64,000 nt of DNA. It comes from Alphaproteobacteria bacterium (lineage in GTDB: Bacteria; Pseudomonadota; Alphaproteobacteria; UBA8366; Aestuariispiraceae). Every line of letters begins with the position of its first letter. Within the stretch, counting starts at the first letter, position 1. The notes beneath the pieces are model-generated. The model did not search any database. It saw nothing but the letters and a program-made list of their open reading frames with translations, and was not told the DNA's origin. Below are positions 24,503 through 33,899 of the stretch, piece after piece. Position numbers and translations under genes: made by a program. The stretch is from positions 124,001-188,000 of the forward strand of contig JANSXE010000007.1 in NCBI GenBank assembly GCA_024743195.1. The letters are read 5' to 3'.

Positions 24503-26965
24503 ATGGCCGAGACCTTTCCGAGCGATGTGGACGTCGTCATCGTCGGCGGCGGGATCGCCGGCTGTTCGATCGCCTACCACCTGACCAAGATCGGGATCAC
24601 CGACGTGGCGCTGTTCGAGCGCAAGCAGCTCACCTGCGGCACGACCTGGCACGCGGCCGGGCTGGTCGGACAATTGCGCGCCACGCGCAACATGACGGAG
24701 CTCGCCAAATACACCTCCGAGCTGTTCGCCGGCCTGGAGGAGGAGACCGGCCAGGCGACCGGCTTCAAGCAGAACGGGTCGGTGAGCGTCGCCTTGAGCG
24801 AGGCGCGGTTCGAGGAGTTGAAGCGCGGCGCCTCGATGGGCCGGAACTTCGGACTGGAAGTGCGGATTCTCTCGGCGGAGGACATCCGCGCGCATTACCC
24901 GCTGCTGGCCCTCGACGATGCGGTCGGCGGCGTCTTTCTTCCCAAGGACGGCCAGACCAACCCGATCGACACGACGACGGCGCTCGCCAAGGGCGCCCGG
25001 ATGCGCGGCGCCAAGATCTTCGAGAACACGGCCGTCTCCAAGATCCTGGTCGAGGGCGGCCGCGCCGTCGGCGTCGAGACCGAAAAGGGCCCCGTCAAGG
25101 CCCGCACGGTGGTCATCTGCGGCGGCATGTGGTCGCGCGATCTGGCCGGCGCCATCGGGGTCAGCCTGCCGCTGCATGCGGCCGAGCACTTCTACATCGT
25201 CACCGAGCCGCTGCCCGATCTGCCGACGGACCTGCCCGTGCTGCGCGTCCCGGACGAGCACGCCTACTACAAGGAGGACGCCGGCAAGATCCTGCTCGGC
25301 TGCTTCGAGCCGGAGGCCAAGCCCTGGGGCATGGACGGCATTCCAGACGACTTCAGCTTCGATACGCTGCCCGAGGATTTCGACCATTTCGAGCCGATCC
25401 TGGAAATGGCCGTCGCCCGCATGCCGTTGCTGGCCGAGGCCGGCATCCAGCTCTTCTTCAACGGGCCGGAAAGTTTCACCCCCGACGACCGCTACCTGAT
25501 CGGCGAGGCGCCGGAAGTGCGCGACCTCTTCGTCGCCTGCGGCTTCAACTCGATCGGCATCCAGTCGGCGGGCGGCGTCGGCAAGGTGATGGCGGACTGG
25601 ATACGAGACCGCGCGGCGCCGATGGACCTCGCGGACGTGGACGTGCGCCGGCTGCACCCGTTCCAAAGCGCGCGCGCCTATCTGGAGGAGCGCACGACCG
25701 AGACGCTCGGCCTGCTCTACGCCATGCACTGGCCGCACTATCAGGTGAAGACCGCGCGCGGCGCGCGGCGCGGGCCGTTGCACGACCGCTTCCTGGCCGC
25801 CGGCGCCGTGATGGGCGAGACCGCCGGCTGGGAGCGCCCGAACTGGTACGCGCCGGACGGCGTGGCCAAGGAGTACGTCTACAGCTACGGCCGGCAGAAT
25901 TGGCACCCGCATGCGCAGGCGGAGTGCGAGGCGGCGCGCGACGCGGTCGCGCTGTTCGATCAGACCAGCTTCGCCAAGTTCCGCGTCCAGGGCCGCGACG
26001 CGGCTTCGGTTCTGAACCGGATCTCCGCCAATCAGGTGGACGCTCCCGTGGGCAAGCTGGTCTACACCCAATGGCTGAACGAACGCGGCGGGATCGAGGC
26101 CGACCTGACCGTCATCCGGCTGGCGGAAACGGACTTCCTCGTGATCACGGCGGGCGCCGCGCAAACCCGCGACTTCGCCTGGCTCACCCACAACATCCCG
26201 GAGGACGCGCACTGCATCGCGACCGACGTGACCTCCGGCCTGCCGATGCTGGGCGTCATGGGCCCGAACAGCCGCGCGTTGCTGACGGCGCTCGCCCCCC
26301 ATACGGATTGGTCGACCGCGGCCTTTCCCTTCGGGACCATGCAGCCGGTCGAGATCGGCTTCGCCAAGCTGCACGCCGGCCGGGTGAGCTATGTGGGAGA
26401 GCTGGGATGGGAGCTCTACATCCCCGCCGAATTCTCGGCCCACGTCTATGACCGCATCGTCGAGGCCGGGGCCGACTTCGGCCTGAAGCACGCCGGGATC
26501 CACGCCATGAACGCCTGCCGCGTGGAGAAGGGATTCCGTCACTGGGGCCACGACATCGCCGACGAGGACACGCCCCTGGAGGCCGGTCTCGGCTTCGCGG
26601 TTGCGTGGGACAAGCCGGGCGGCTTCATCGGCCGCGAGGCGCTGCTGGCCCAGAAGGAGAAGGGAACGCCGGCCAAGCGCATGATCCAGATCGCGCTGGA
26701 GGACGAGAGCGAGGCCGCGCCGCTGATGCTGCACGAAGAGCCGATCCTGCGCGACGGCGAGATCGTCGGCTCCACCACGTCCGGCGCCTGGGGCCATCGG
26801 GTCGGCAAATCGCTCGCCATGGGCTACGTCCACTGCGAGGGCGGCGTGACCAAGGACTGGCTGGAGAGCGGCCGCTGGGAGGTCGAGATCGCCTGGGCCG
26901 CCCACCCGGCCCGCGTCCAATTCGCCCCCTGGTACGACCCGAAGGCGGAGCGGATGCGGGGGTGA
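24503..26965 (+). CDS. FAD-dependent dimethylglycine/sarcosine dehydrogenase family enzyme with GcvT-like C terminus
   Basis: 820 residues. The N-terminal FAD domain has [17 protein letters not shown] and the TTWHAAGL segment, whose His (residue 50) is the covalent FAD site in dimethylglycine dehydrogenase. From about residue 440 the protein is GcvT-like (tetrahydrofolate-binding aminomethyltransferase fold), with motifs such as [24 protein letters not shown] and [18 protein letters not shown]. These enzymes demethylate dimethylglycine or sarcosine and pass the one-carbon unit to tetrahydrofolate. The precise methylamine is unknown. The ATG at 24503 was chosen over a TTG 15 bp upstream; GAAGG precedes it. 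Divergent from ugpB. Confidence 0.85.
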   Translation: MAETFPSDVDVVIVGGGIAGCSIAYHLTKIGITDVALFERKQLTCGTTWHAAGLVGQLRATRNMTELAKYTSELFAGLEEETGQATGFKQNGSVSVALSEARFEELKRGASMGRNFGLEVRILSAEDIRAHYPLLALDDAVGGVFLPKDGQTNPIDTTTALAKGARMRGAKIFENTAVSKILVEGGRAVGVETEKGPVKARTVVICGGMWSRDLAGAIGVSLPLHAAEHFYIVTEPLPDLPTDLPVLRVPDEHAYYKEDAGKILLGCFEPEAKPWGMDGIPDDFSFDTLPEDFDHFEPILEMAVARMPLLAEAGIQLFFNGPESFTPDDRYLIGEAPEVRDLFVACGFNSIGIQSAGGVGKVMADWIRDRAAPMDLADVDVRRLHPFQSARAYLEERTTETLGLLYAMHWPHYQVKTARGARRGPLHDRFLAAGAVMGETAGWERPNWYAPDGVAKEYVYSYGRQNWHPHAQAECEAARDAVALFDQTSFAKFRVQGRDAASVLNRISANQVDAPVGKLVYTQWLNERGGIEADLTVIRLAETDFLVITAGAAQTRDFAWLTHNIPEDAHCIATDVTSGLPMLGVMGPNSRALLTALAPHTDWSTAAFPFGTMQPVEIGFAKLHAGRVSYVGELGWELYIPAEFSAHVYDRIVEAGADFGLKHAGIHAMNACRVEKGFRHWGHDIADEDTPLEAGLGFAVAWDKPGGFIGREALLAQKEKGTPAKRMIQIALEDESEAAPLMLHEEPILRDGEIVGSTTSGAWGHRVGKSLAMGYVHCEGGVTKDWLESGRWEVEIAWAAHPARVQFAPWYDPKAERMRG

Positions 26966-26984
26966 CTGCGGGGCTGACTGCGGG

Positions 26985-27887
26985 TTAGCCGTGCATCGCC
27001 TGATCGCCGCTGAGCGCGCGGGGGTCCAGCGCGACGCCGGAGTGGAGGAGCTTCACACCGGCCGCGTCGAGCGCCTGCAGCACGCGGGCGTTCACGGCGT
27101 AGCGGGTCTGGAAGTAGGTCTTGGACGGGACCCAATAGCGCAGGCCGAGGACCACGCCGCCATAGGTGAAGTCGTGCACGCCGACGTGCGGGCGCACGTC
27201 CTTTGAGACGCCGTCGGACGCTTCCAGAACGCCGCGCAACGCGGCGATCGCCGCATCCAGATCGGAATCGGCGCCGACCGCGATCCTGGCCTCGACGATG
27301 CGGTTCTCGTCGGAATTCACGATCACCTCGCCGACGATCTCCTTGTTGGGGATGGTGATGCGCTCGGCGTCCTCGCCGATCAGGGTCGTGTGGGCGAGGC
27401 GGATGTCGTCCACCACGCCCGAGACGCCCTTCACCGTGATCGTGTCGCCGACGACGAAGGGCCGGGTCAGGATGATGGAGAGCCCGGCGCCGTAGTTGCT
27501 GAGCGGCCCCTGGATCGCCATCGTCGCCCCGAAGGCGCCGGCGCCGGCCAGCGCGATCAGCGGGGCGATGGAGATGCCGAAGTTCCCCAGCGTGATGATC
27601 ACCAGCATGGCGATCAGCACCAGCTTCACCAGATTTCCGGTGAATTTCGCCAGCGTCTCGTCGAGCTGCTTGGCGCGCGCCAACGCCGTGATCTTACGGC
27701 CCGCCCAGCCCGAGACCTTGAGCCCGATGACTAGAAAGATCAGCGCGCCCATAATCTGGAACCCGTAGGCCAGGGCGAACTCGAGCACGAAGTCGACCCC
27801 GCGGCCGACCGCCTCCAGATTTTGCTCCACCGTATCGCCCAGCGGCGCTATGTCGGCCCCGCCGCCTTGTGCGTCCTGTTGCTCCAT
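26985..27887 (-). CDS. Small-conductance mechanosensitive channel (MscS family)
   Basis: 300 residues. An amphipathic N terminus leads into three membrane helices. The pore-lining TM3 is the Gly/Ala-rich IALAGAGAFGATMAIQGPLSNYGAGL, described here only in part, and is followed by the beta domain opening RPFVVGDTITVKGVSGVVDDI. The C-terminal alpha/beta domain completes an MscS-sized channel (E. coli MscS has 286 residues). Role: osmotic safety valve in the inner membrane. GGAGGG is 8 nt before the ATG. Confidence 0.92.
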   Translation of the reverse strand: MEQQDAQGGGADIAPLGDTVEQNLEAVGRGVDFVLEFALAYGFQIMGALIFLVIGLKVSGWAGRKITALARAKQLDETLAKFTGNLVKLVLIAMLVIITLGNFGISIAPLIALAGAGAFGATMAIQGPLSNYGAGLSIILTRPFVVGDTITVKGVSGVVDDIRLAHTTLIGEDAERITIPNKEIVGEVIVNSDENRIVEARIAVGADSDLDAAIAALRGVLEASDGVSKDVRPHVGVHDFTYGGVVLGLRYWVPSKTYFQTRYAVNARVLQALDAAGVKLLHSGVALDPRALSGDQAMHG

Positions 27888-28023
27888 TCGACCGCCCTCC
27901 CCGCGTCGCGCCTCGCGCCGCGCACCTCAACAAGGGTTCGATCTTAGCGCAGCCGACGGGTCGTGCCAGCGCCGACGAAATGCGTTAGACTGGGGCCACC
28001 CAAATCAACGACGCCGTTCCCGC

Positions 28024-29421
28024 ATGATGTTTCGCCGTCTCGCCATCCTGTTCTGCGCCGTGAGCCTCACCCTCGCCGCCGCCCCGGCGCCCGACGCCGG
28101 AAGCGGCGGCGCCGATCCGAACGCCGCGCCCGCCGATCTGGCGGCCGGGTTGGATGCGGCGGCCGTCTCGCGCCTGCAGGAGGCGCTCGCCGCCCTGGGC
28201 CTGTACGCCGGTCCGACGACCGGCGTCTACGACCGGGCGACCCACGACGCGCTGATCGCGTTCCGGCGCGACGCCGGCGTCGCGCGCGCCGCGCCGCTCG
28301 ACGCGGCGGAGTTGCAGGACATCGAGAAGAAGGCGGCGGCCGCAACCCTCCTGGGAGACCTGCAACGCGCCCGGGCGGCGGAGATCGACGCGGCCCGCGC
28401 CGCGCTGCTCTCGGACCCGGCGACGCGCGATCTGGTCGAGGCCGGGTCCGAACCGGCCGATCCCACCCGCGACGCCGCCGCCTGCCTCGCCCGGCCCACG
28501 GTGCGCTGCCTGTTGGACGAGGCGGTGGAGAGCGCCAAGGCGGTTGCGGACGATGAACGCCGTGACTGGGCCTTCTCGGACATCCTGGCCGTTCAGGCGC
28601 GCGCCGGCCTGGAGCCGGAGCTGCTGGCCACCTTGCGGCGGATCGAGGATCCCCGGCGCATCCTGCGGGCGCTGCGCACGATTGCGGTCGAACACGCGAG
28701 GGGCGGCGACCGGGCGGGCGCCTTCGCGGCGGCCGACCGCATTCCCGATCCCGACGTGCGCGCGGCCGCGCTCGCGGACATCGCGCAACTCGACGCCGAC
28801 GCGGCTGCGCCGCTCGAGACTCCGCGGCTGGTCGGCCGCGGCGGCGAGTCGGCGCCGCGCGACGCCGACTCCCCGCCCCGCTTCCACGCGATCGACCTGA
28901 TCGATCTGGCCCTCGTGCGCCTGGAGTCGGGCGAGACCGAGGCCGCACGTCAATTACTGGAGGAAGGCGCCGCCACGGTCGCCTCGGTCGACAAGGACAA
29001 TCGGCGGGCCTATCCGCGGTTCCGTCTGGCGTTGGCGCACATCACCTTGGCGGAGCGCACCGGCGCCGCAGAGCCGCTCGACGCGATTATGGCCGCCCTC
29101 GACGCGCCGCATCTGCGGGCCCACGCCTACGCGCGCCTCGCGGCGCTGCATGCGGCCCAGGGCCGCGGCGACGCCGCGGCCGCCGCGACGGCCAAGGCCG
29201 ATCGGGCGCTCGCCGCGGTGCCCAGCCGGCTGCGCCGCATCTGGACCGCCGCGGACATCGCGGAAGCGCTGCGCCCGGACGATAAGGCCGCCGGGACGCG
29301 TTATCTGGAGCGCGCCCGGGCGGAGGCCGCCGGCTACGACAGCCCCTGGGGCCGCGCGCGGGCCTTGGCGCGGCTTGCCGACGCCTATCTCGCCTTCGGC
29401 GAAGAGGAGGCCGATCGGTGA
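28024..29421 (+). CDS. Secreted protein with peptidoglycan-binding-like domain and helical repeats
   Basis: 465 residues. A signal-like N terminus (FRRLAILFCAVSLTLAAAPAP) is followed by a PGBD-like motif (VSRLQEALAALGLYAGPTTGVYDRATHDALIAFRRDAG, quoted here in overlapping parts), which in other proteins binds peptidoglycan. The remaining 330 residues are Ala/Arg-rich helices of TPR-like periodicity, for example HAYARLAALHAAQGRGDAAA. No catalytic residues were recognised. Probably an envelope scaffold. Its stop codon overlaps the GTG start of the next gene, which has AGGAGG inside this gene's end, so they form an operon. Confidence 0.65.
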   Translation: MMFRRLAILFCAVSLTLAAAPAPDAGSGGADPNAAPADLAAGLDAAAVSRLQEALAALGLYAGPTTGVYDRATHDALIAFRRDAGVARAAPLDAAELQDIEKKAAAATLLGDLQRARAAEIDAARAALLSDPATRDLVEAGSEPADPTRDAAACLARPTVRCLLDEAVESAKAVADDERRDWAFSDILAVQARAGLEPELLATLRRIEDPRRILRALRTIAVEHARGGDRAGAFAAADRIPDPDVRAAALADIAQLDADAAAPLETPRLVGRGGESAPRDADSPPRFHAIDLIDLALVRLESGETEAARQLLEEGAATVASVDKDNRRAYPRFRLALAHITLAERTGAAEPLDAIMAALDAPHLRAHAYARLAALHAAQGRGDAAAAATAKADRALAAVPSRLRRIWTAADIAEALRPDDKAAGTRYLERARAEAAGYDSPWGRARALARLADAYLAFGEEEADR

Positions 29422-30206
29422 GCGGCGCTGAAGGTCCGGCGCCCTCCGCCTTCAAGGACCATTTCTCGACCGGATCGGAGGCCTATCGGGCGATGCGGCC
29501 GACCTATCCGGCCGCGCTGTTCGACTGGCTCGCGCGCCAAGCCCCCGCCCGCGAGGCGGCGTGGGACTGCGGCTGCGGCAGCGGCCAGGCGACCCTGCCG
29601 CTCGCCGAACAGTTCGCGCGCGTCTACGCGACCGACCCCAGCGCCGCCCAACTGGCCGAGGCGCCGGCGCGACCCAACATCGCCTACAGCCGGGGCCGGG
29701 CCGAGGCGTCGGGCCTGCCGGACCGTTCGGTCGACCTCGCGCTCGCCGCCCAGGCCGCCCACTGGTTCGATCAGGACGCCTTCCACGCCGAGTTGCGCCG
29801 CGTGGTCCGGCCGGGCGGCGTCGCGGCGCTGGTCAGCTATGGCGTGATCGAGGGAGAAGGCGCGGTCGGCGAGGCGCTGGCCGCTTTCTATCATGGCCCG
29901 ATCCACGCCCATTGGCCGCCGGAGCGCGCGCATGTGGAGGCCGGCTATCGCAGCCTTCCCTTCCCGTTCGCCGACATCGCGGCCCCGGCTTTCGAGATCG
30001 TGGCGGACTGGCCGCTGGCGCATCTCGTCGGCTATATCGGCACGTGGTCGGCCGTGCAGGCCTATCGCATGACGCACGGCGCGGATCCAATCCCGGACGC
30101 CGAAGAACGGCTGGCCGCCGCCTGGGGCGAGCCGACCACGCCCCGACGGTTCCGCTTTCCCCTCAGCCTGCGCGTCGGCCGCATCGCCGCCGCCGCCGCA
30201 CTCTAA
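29418..30206 (+). CDS. SAM-dependent methyltransferase (class I, Methyltransf_11-like)
   Basis: 262 residues from a GTG start that overlaps the preceding stop by 4 bp, with AGGAGG 7 nt upstream. Motif I is WDCGCGSGQATLPLA, motif II VYATDPSAAQLAEA, then ASGLPDRSVDLALAAQAAHWFD and the post-motif RVVRPGGVAAL. The AAHWF segment is typical of the family related to trans-aconitate methyltransferase and yeast Crg1-like enzymes. The real acceptor is unknown. Ends in a 15-bp duplicated sequence shared with the convergent PAS gene. Confidence 0.8.
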   Translation: MSGAEGPAPSAFKDHFSTGSEAYRAMRPTYPAALFDWLARQAPAREAAWDCGCGSGQATLPLAEQFARVYATDPSAAQLAEAPARPNIAYSRGRAEASGLPDRSVDLALAAQAAHWFDQDAFHAELRRVVRPGGVAALVSYGVIEGEGAVGEALAAFYHGPIHAHWPPERAHVEAGYRSLPFPFADIAAPAFEIVADWPLAHLVGYIGTWSAVQAYRMTHGADPIPDAEERLAAAWGEPTTPRRFRFPLSLRVGRIAAAAAL

Positions 30207-30222
30207 ACCGCCGCACTCTAAA
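30193..30222. repeat. Exact 15-bp tandem duplication at convergent gene ends
   Basis: CCGCCGCACTCTAAA occurs at 30193-30207 and again at 30208-30222. The first copy supplies the methyltransferase stop codon, and the second (read on the other strand) supplies the stop of the PAS gene. Looks like a recent slippage event. Confidence 0.85.
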
Positions 30223-30790
30223 CCGCCGCGCCGGGCTCCGTGTCCGGCGCGCCGTCGTCGTCGAACGCCAGTATCGGACCGATCTTGACCGAGCGCGCGA
30301 GAATGAAGGAGGTCGCCTCCGGGTCCGCGGTCCGCCAGCGCGCCCCGACCATCACCGCATCCACTTCGTCATGCGTGGCGAAAGGCAGAACCAGGCGGCT
30401 CACCTCCCGCTCGGCCCCGCGGTTCGGGCCCAGATAGCGCATGGTGCAGAAGAGCGGCCGCCTTTCCACGCGCACCGCCTCGAAGAGTTCGATCAACGCC
30501 GGGGCGTAGATCTCGCCCTCGATCTCGGCGACGCGCTTGCCCGACAACTCCACCCCGGCGAGATCGCGAAAGGCCGTGCCGACGAGGCCGTAACGCCAAT
30601 CCCCCGCCTCGCACAGGACGATCTTCACGCGCGGCAGCAACCGCGGCGGCAGATCGGACGGATCGATCGCGCGCCGATCAGGAGCCGCCGCCGCGGGGCC
30701 CGCCTCCCCCGCAAGACGGCGCCAGTAGACGTAGAGGGGGTGCAGGTCGCCCACCTCCGACCCGTCTGCGACCCGACGCTCGATGTCCAT
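30218..30790 (-). CDS. PAS domain protein (PAS_5 type)
   Basis: 190 residues, a single PAS-like domain and nothing else. The alphaproteobacterial PAS_5 pattern is visible: LHPLYVYWRRLAG, then DRRAIDPSDLPPRLLPRVKIV, WRYGLVGTAFRDLAGVELSGKRV and a final beta hairpin LVLPFATHDEVDAVMVGA. No kinase, cyclase or DNA-binding module is attached, so it may be a ligand or partner sensor. Role unknown. Confidence 0.7.
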   Translation of the reverse strand: MDIERRVADGSEVGDLHPLYVYWRRLAGEAGPAAAAPDRRAIDPSDLPPRLLPRVKIVLCEAGDWRYGLVGTAFRDLAGVELSGKRVAEIEGEIYAPALIELFEAVRVERRPLFCTMRYLGPNRGAEREVSRLVLPFATHDEVDAVMVGARWRTADPEATSFILARSVKIGPILAFDDDGAPDTEPGAAV

Positions 30791-30841
30791 GACGGCCCTG
30801 CCGATTGCGCGTCGTCAGCTCTCCCCCAAGCCGACAGAAAA

Positions 30842-30870
30842 AGGCGGGCGACGTTTCCCGTCGCCCGCCT
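30842..30870 (-). terminator. Rho-independent terminator after the aminotransferase gene
   Basis: Perfect 12-bp stem AGGCGGGCGACG (30842-30853) / CGTCGCCCGCCT (30859-30870) with a 5-nt loop. On the minus strand it is followed by a run of T (A at 30838-30842 of the plus strand). Lies 34 bp after the aminotransferase stop codon. Confidence 0.9.
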
Positions 30871-30903
30871 GTAACAGAACCGTAAGGTTGTCTTTCGCCG
30901 TCG

Positions 30904-32199
30904 TCAACCAGCCTCGGTAAGGGTCGCGCGCAGAATGTCGATCATCTCGTCGATCTGCGCCTCCTCCACGGTCAGCGGCGGGGCCAGGATGCCGGCCTGG
31001 CCGGTGAACTTCAGGTGCAGGCCGCGGTGGAACAGGGTCTTCTGCATCGCCGCCCCGTCGCCCTTGATGTCCAAGGCCGCCATCAGGCCATAGCCGCGGA
31101 TGTCGATGATCGCGTCGATCCCCTTCAGGCTCATGACCTTCTCTTCGAAATAGGGGGCGAGGCGCGCGGCGCGCTCGAACAGCCCCTCCTTCTCGAAGAT
31201 CTCCATCGTCGCGATGCCGGCGGCGCAGGCGGCCGGGTGGCCCGAATAGGTGTAGCCGTGGAAGAACTCGATCGCGTTCTCCGGCTGGGCCTCGGTCACC
31301 GTCTCGTAGATCTCGTCCTTGACCGCGACCGCGCCCATCGGCTGGGCGCCGTTGGTGATGGCCTTAGCCAGGGTCATGATGTCGGGCGTGACCCCGAAGG
31401 CCTGCGCGGCGAAGGGCGCGCCCAGGCGGCCGAAGCCGGTGATCACCTCGTCGAAGACAAGGAGAATGCCGTTCTCGTCGCAGATCTCGCGCAGGCGCTC
31501 CAGATAACCCTTGGGCGGCACCAGACAGCCGGTCGACCCCGCGATCGGCTCCACGAAACAGGCGGCGATCGTCGTCCCGCCATAGGTGTCGACCGCGCGC
31601 TGCAGGTCCTCGGCCAGATGGGCGCCGTGATCGCCCTGGCCCCACTGATAGCGGTTCTCCTCGAGCCAGGTGTGGCGCATGTGGACGACGCCCGGCATGA
31701 CCACCGGAAAGGTCTCCCGGTTCTTGACCATGCCGGAAAGCGACACGCCGCCCATGTTGACGCCGTGATAGGCGCGCTCGCGGCTGACGAAGCGCAGGCG
31801 CTGCGCGTCGCCGTTGGCCCGGTGATAGGCCATCGCGATCTTCAGCGCCGTGTCGATCGCCTCGGAGCCGGAATTGACGAAGAAGATGTGATTGATCTCG
31901 TCCGGCGTCAGGCGCGTGACGCGCTGCGCCAGTTCGAAGCTCCAGGGATGGCCGAGTTGGAAGGGCGCGGAATAATCGCACTCCTGCAATTGGCGGCTGA
32001 CCGCCTCGGCGATCTCGGGCCGGGCGTGACCGCAGGCGACGTTGAAGAGCGAGGACGAGGCGTCGAGCACCCGCCCCCCCTCATGGTTCCAGAGATAGAC
32101 GCCCTCGGTCTTCACCACGAGCCGGGGGTTCGCCTTGAAGTCCCGGTTGCCGGTGAAGGGCATCCAGTGGTTCTCAAGGGAGTTCACCTGATATTTCAT
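30904..32199 (-). CDS. Class III omega-amino acid:pyruvate aminotransferase
   Basis: 431 residues, PLP enzyme of aminotransferase class III. The N-terminal HWMPFTGNRDFKANPRL is the hallmark of beta-alanine/omega-amino acid:pyruvate aminotransferases. FVNSGSEAIDTALKIA binds the cofactor phosphate, LLVFDEVITGFGRLG holds the cofactor Asp, and DIMTLAKAITNGAQPMG holds the catalytic Lys. Possible amine donors include beta-alanine, taurine, homotaurine or other terminal amines. Divergence from a MocR-type regulator is a common arrangement for taurine:pyruvate aminotransferase and similar enzymes. A shared operator with xsc (this window) makes a sulfonate amine such as taurine an attractive but unproven substrate. 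Confidence 0.83.
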   Translation of the reverse strand: MKYQVNSLENHWMPFTGNRDFKANPRLVVKTEGVYLWNHEGGRVLDASSSLFNVACGHARPEIAEAVSRQLQECDYSAPFQLGHPWSFELAQRVTRLTPDEINHIFFVNSGSEAIDTALKIAMAYHRANGDAQRLRFVSRERAYHGVNMGGVSLSGMVKNRETFPVVMPGVVHMRHTWLEENRYQWGQGDHGAHLAEDLQRAVDTYGGTTIAACFVEPIAGSTGCLVPPKGYLERLREICDENGILLVFDEVITGFGRLGAPFAAQAFGVTPDIMTLAKAITNGAQPMGAVAVKDEIYETVTEAQPENAIEFFHGYTYSGHPAACAAGIATMEIFEKEGLFERAARLAPYFEEKVMSLKGIDAIIDIRGYGLMAALDIKGDGAAMQKTLFHRGLHLKFTGQAGILAPPLTVEEAQIDEMIDILRATLTEAG

Positions 32200-32296
32200 G
32201 AGGTTGCTCTCGCGATTTAAAGACAGACGCCAGAACGCCGTTCATAGCCGGCGCGCCGCCGCTTGTCAGGGTCCAAACGCTACCGTAGCCTAGGCG

Positions 32297-32317
32297 TTGG
32301 CCCAATCATAGGGCCAG
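32297..32317. promoter_or_regulatory. Candidate MocR operator between the aminotransferase and regulator genes
   Basis: Dyad TTGGCCCA-N5-AGGGCCAG, with an inner perfect pair TGGCCC/GGGCCA. Additional half-site-like elements lie nearby: GGTCCA at 32270, AGTCCA at 32334 and TGGTCC at 32350. The same dyad, 15 of 21 positions identical, recurs upstream of xsc at 44036-44056. It lies about 98 bp from the aminotransferase start and 70 bp from the MocR start. Confidence 0.55.
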
Positions 32318-32386
32318 CCGGGGTCGATGCACCAGTCCAATCCGCATCCTGGTCCGCTCTCGGTCTTCCCCAGGAGTAAGCCCCCG

Positions 32387-33886
32387 ATGCGCGACGCGCT
32401 GTTCCACATCCGACCGGATTCGCCGCTCAGCATCCAGGCGCAAATCCGCGAGCTGATCGTGGATGCGATCCTCTCCGGCCAGTTGCCGCCGGGCGACCCG
32501 CTGCCCAGCTGCCGAACCATGGCGAAGCGGCTGCGCGTCTCACGCAATACGGTCGTCTACGCCTATCAGCGCCTCGTCGACGACGGCTTCCTAACCGCGC
32601 GCGAGCGCAGCGGCTTCTACGTGGCCGACGACGTCCTGCAGGGCCGCGTCCAGCCCCAGCCCGCGCCGTCCGAGCCGCACGAGCCGCGGGCCGCGCCGGA
32701 CATGGCGCGCCGTTTCCGGATCCGGCCGAGCCGGCAACCGAACATCGTCAAGCCGCCCCACTGGCGCGACCTGCCCTACCCCTTCATCTACGGCCAGAGC
32801 GACGCGCGCCTCTTTCCGCTGGCCGAATGGCGGGACTGCAGCCGCCAGGTGCTGGGCCGGCGCATGTTCGACGACGTAACCCACGACATGCTGGGCGCCG
32901 ACGACGAGGTGCTGGTGGAGCATATCCGCACCCATCTGCTGCCGCGGCGCGGGGTCACCGCGCGGCGCGACGAGATCCTGATTACGCTCGGCGCGCAGAA
33001 CGCGCTCTATCTTCTGGCCAGCCTGTTCCTGCAGCCGACCGACACGGTCGTGATGGGAGATCCGGGCTATCCCGACTTCCGGAATCTGGCGCAGCTGCGC
33101 ACCAACCGGCTGCGCACGATTGCGGTGGACGCCGGCGGCCTGCCGATCGACGGGCGGTTGGACGGGGCGGATTACATCTTCGTCACGCCGAGCCATCACT
33201 TCCCGACCACCGTGACCATGCCGATGGCCCGTCGGCGGGCGCTGCTGGAATACGTCGCCGAGAACGACTGCATCGTCATCGAGGACGACTACGAGCCGGA
33301 GGCCAACTACGTCTCGGAGCCGACGCCGGCGCTGAAGTCGATGGATCGCGACGGGCGCGTCCTCTATGTCGGCAGCCTCTCGAAGACCCTGTTTCCGGGG
33401 CTGCGGCTCGGCTACGTCGTCGCGTCGGCGCCGGTGATCGAGGAGTTGCGGGCGCTGCGCCGCCTGATGCTGCGCCACCCGCCAACCGAGGTGCAGCGCA
33501 TCGCCGGCCTGTTCATCGCGCAGGGCCACCACGACACCTACGTCAAACGGCTGGCCAAGACCTACAAGCAGCGTTGGACGCTGATGCGCGACGCGCTGGG
33601 CCGTCACCTGCCCGGCGCGGCGCAGGCCCCCAGCTTCGGCGGCACCAGCTTCTGGGTGGAAGGTCCGCCGGACCTGGACGCCGACGCGCTGGCCGCACGC
33701 GCGCTCGACGCGGGCGTCCTGATCGAGCCGGGCAGCGTCAACTTCGCCGGCGACAAACCGGACCGGCATTTCTTCCGGCTCGGCTTCTCCTCGATCCCGG
33801 ACGAGCGGATCGATCCCGGGATCGCTAAGCTCGCCCAACTGATCGGTGAGACGCAAAGCCGAGGCGTCGGACGCATCGCGGTATAG
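32387..33886 (+). CDS. MocR-family (GntR/aminotransferase) transcriptional regulator
   Basis: 499 residues. A GntR winged helix comes first (LSIQAQIRELIVDAILSGQL, then LPSCRTMAKRLRVSRNTVVYAYQRL). A linker of about 60 residues rich in Pro and Arg follows, and then a fold-type I aminotransferase-like domain that still shows the PLP Lys region (YVGSLSKTLFPGLRLGYV) and the Asp motif IVIEDDYEPE. Such MocR proteins use PLP-amine adducts as effectors (GabR, PdxR, TauR, EnuR). Start at 32387 has AGGAG 10 nt upstream. Divergent from the aminotransferase; likely controls it, and by the shared dyad probably xsc as well. Confidence 0.88.
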   Translation: MRDALFHIRPDSPLSIQAQIRELIVDAILSGQLPPGDPLPSCRTMAKRLRVSRNTVVYAYQRLVDDGFLTARERSGFYVADDVLQGRVQPQPAPSEPHEPRAAPDMARRFRIRPSRQPNIVKPPHWRDLPYPFIYGQSDARLFPLAEWRDCSRQVLGRRMFDDVTHDMLGADDEVLVEHIRTHLLPRRGVTARRDEILITLGAQNALYLLASLFLQPTDTVVMGDPGYPDFRNLAQLRTNRLRTIAVDAGGLPIDGRLDGADYIFVTPSHHFPTTVTMPMARRRALLEYVAENDCIVIEDDYEPEANYVSEPTPALKSMDRDGRVLYVGSLSKTLFPGLRLGYVVASAPVIEELRALRRLMLRHPPTEVQRIAGLFIAQGHHDTYVKRLAKTYKQRWTLMRDALGRHLPGAAQAPSFGGTSFWVEGPPDLDADALAARALDAGVLIEPGSVNFAGDKPDRHFFRLGFSSIPDERIDPGIAKLAQLIGETQSRGVGRIAV

Positions 33887-33899
33887 GTGAGCCGACGCC

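Noticed and set aside
24422-26920. Long open frame of about 830 codons on the minus strand
   Set aside because: Antisense to the dimethylglycine dehydrogenase-like gene, with no domain recognised; third-position GC bias explains it.
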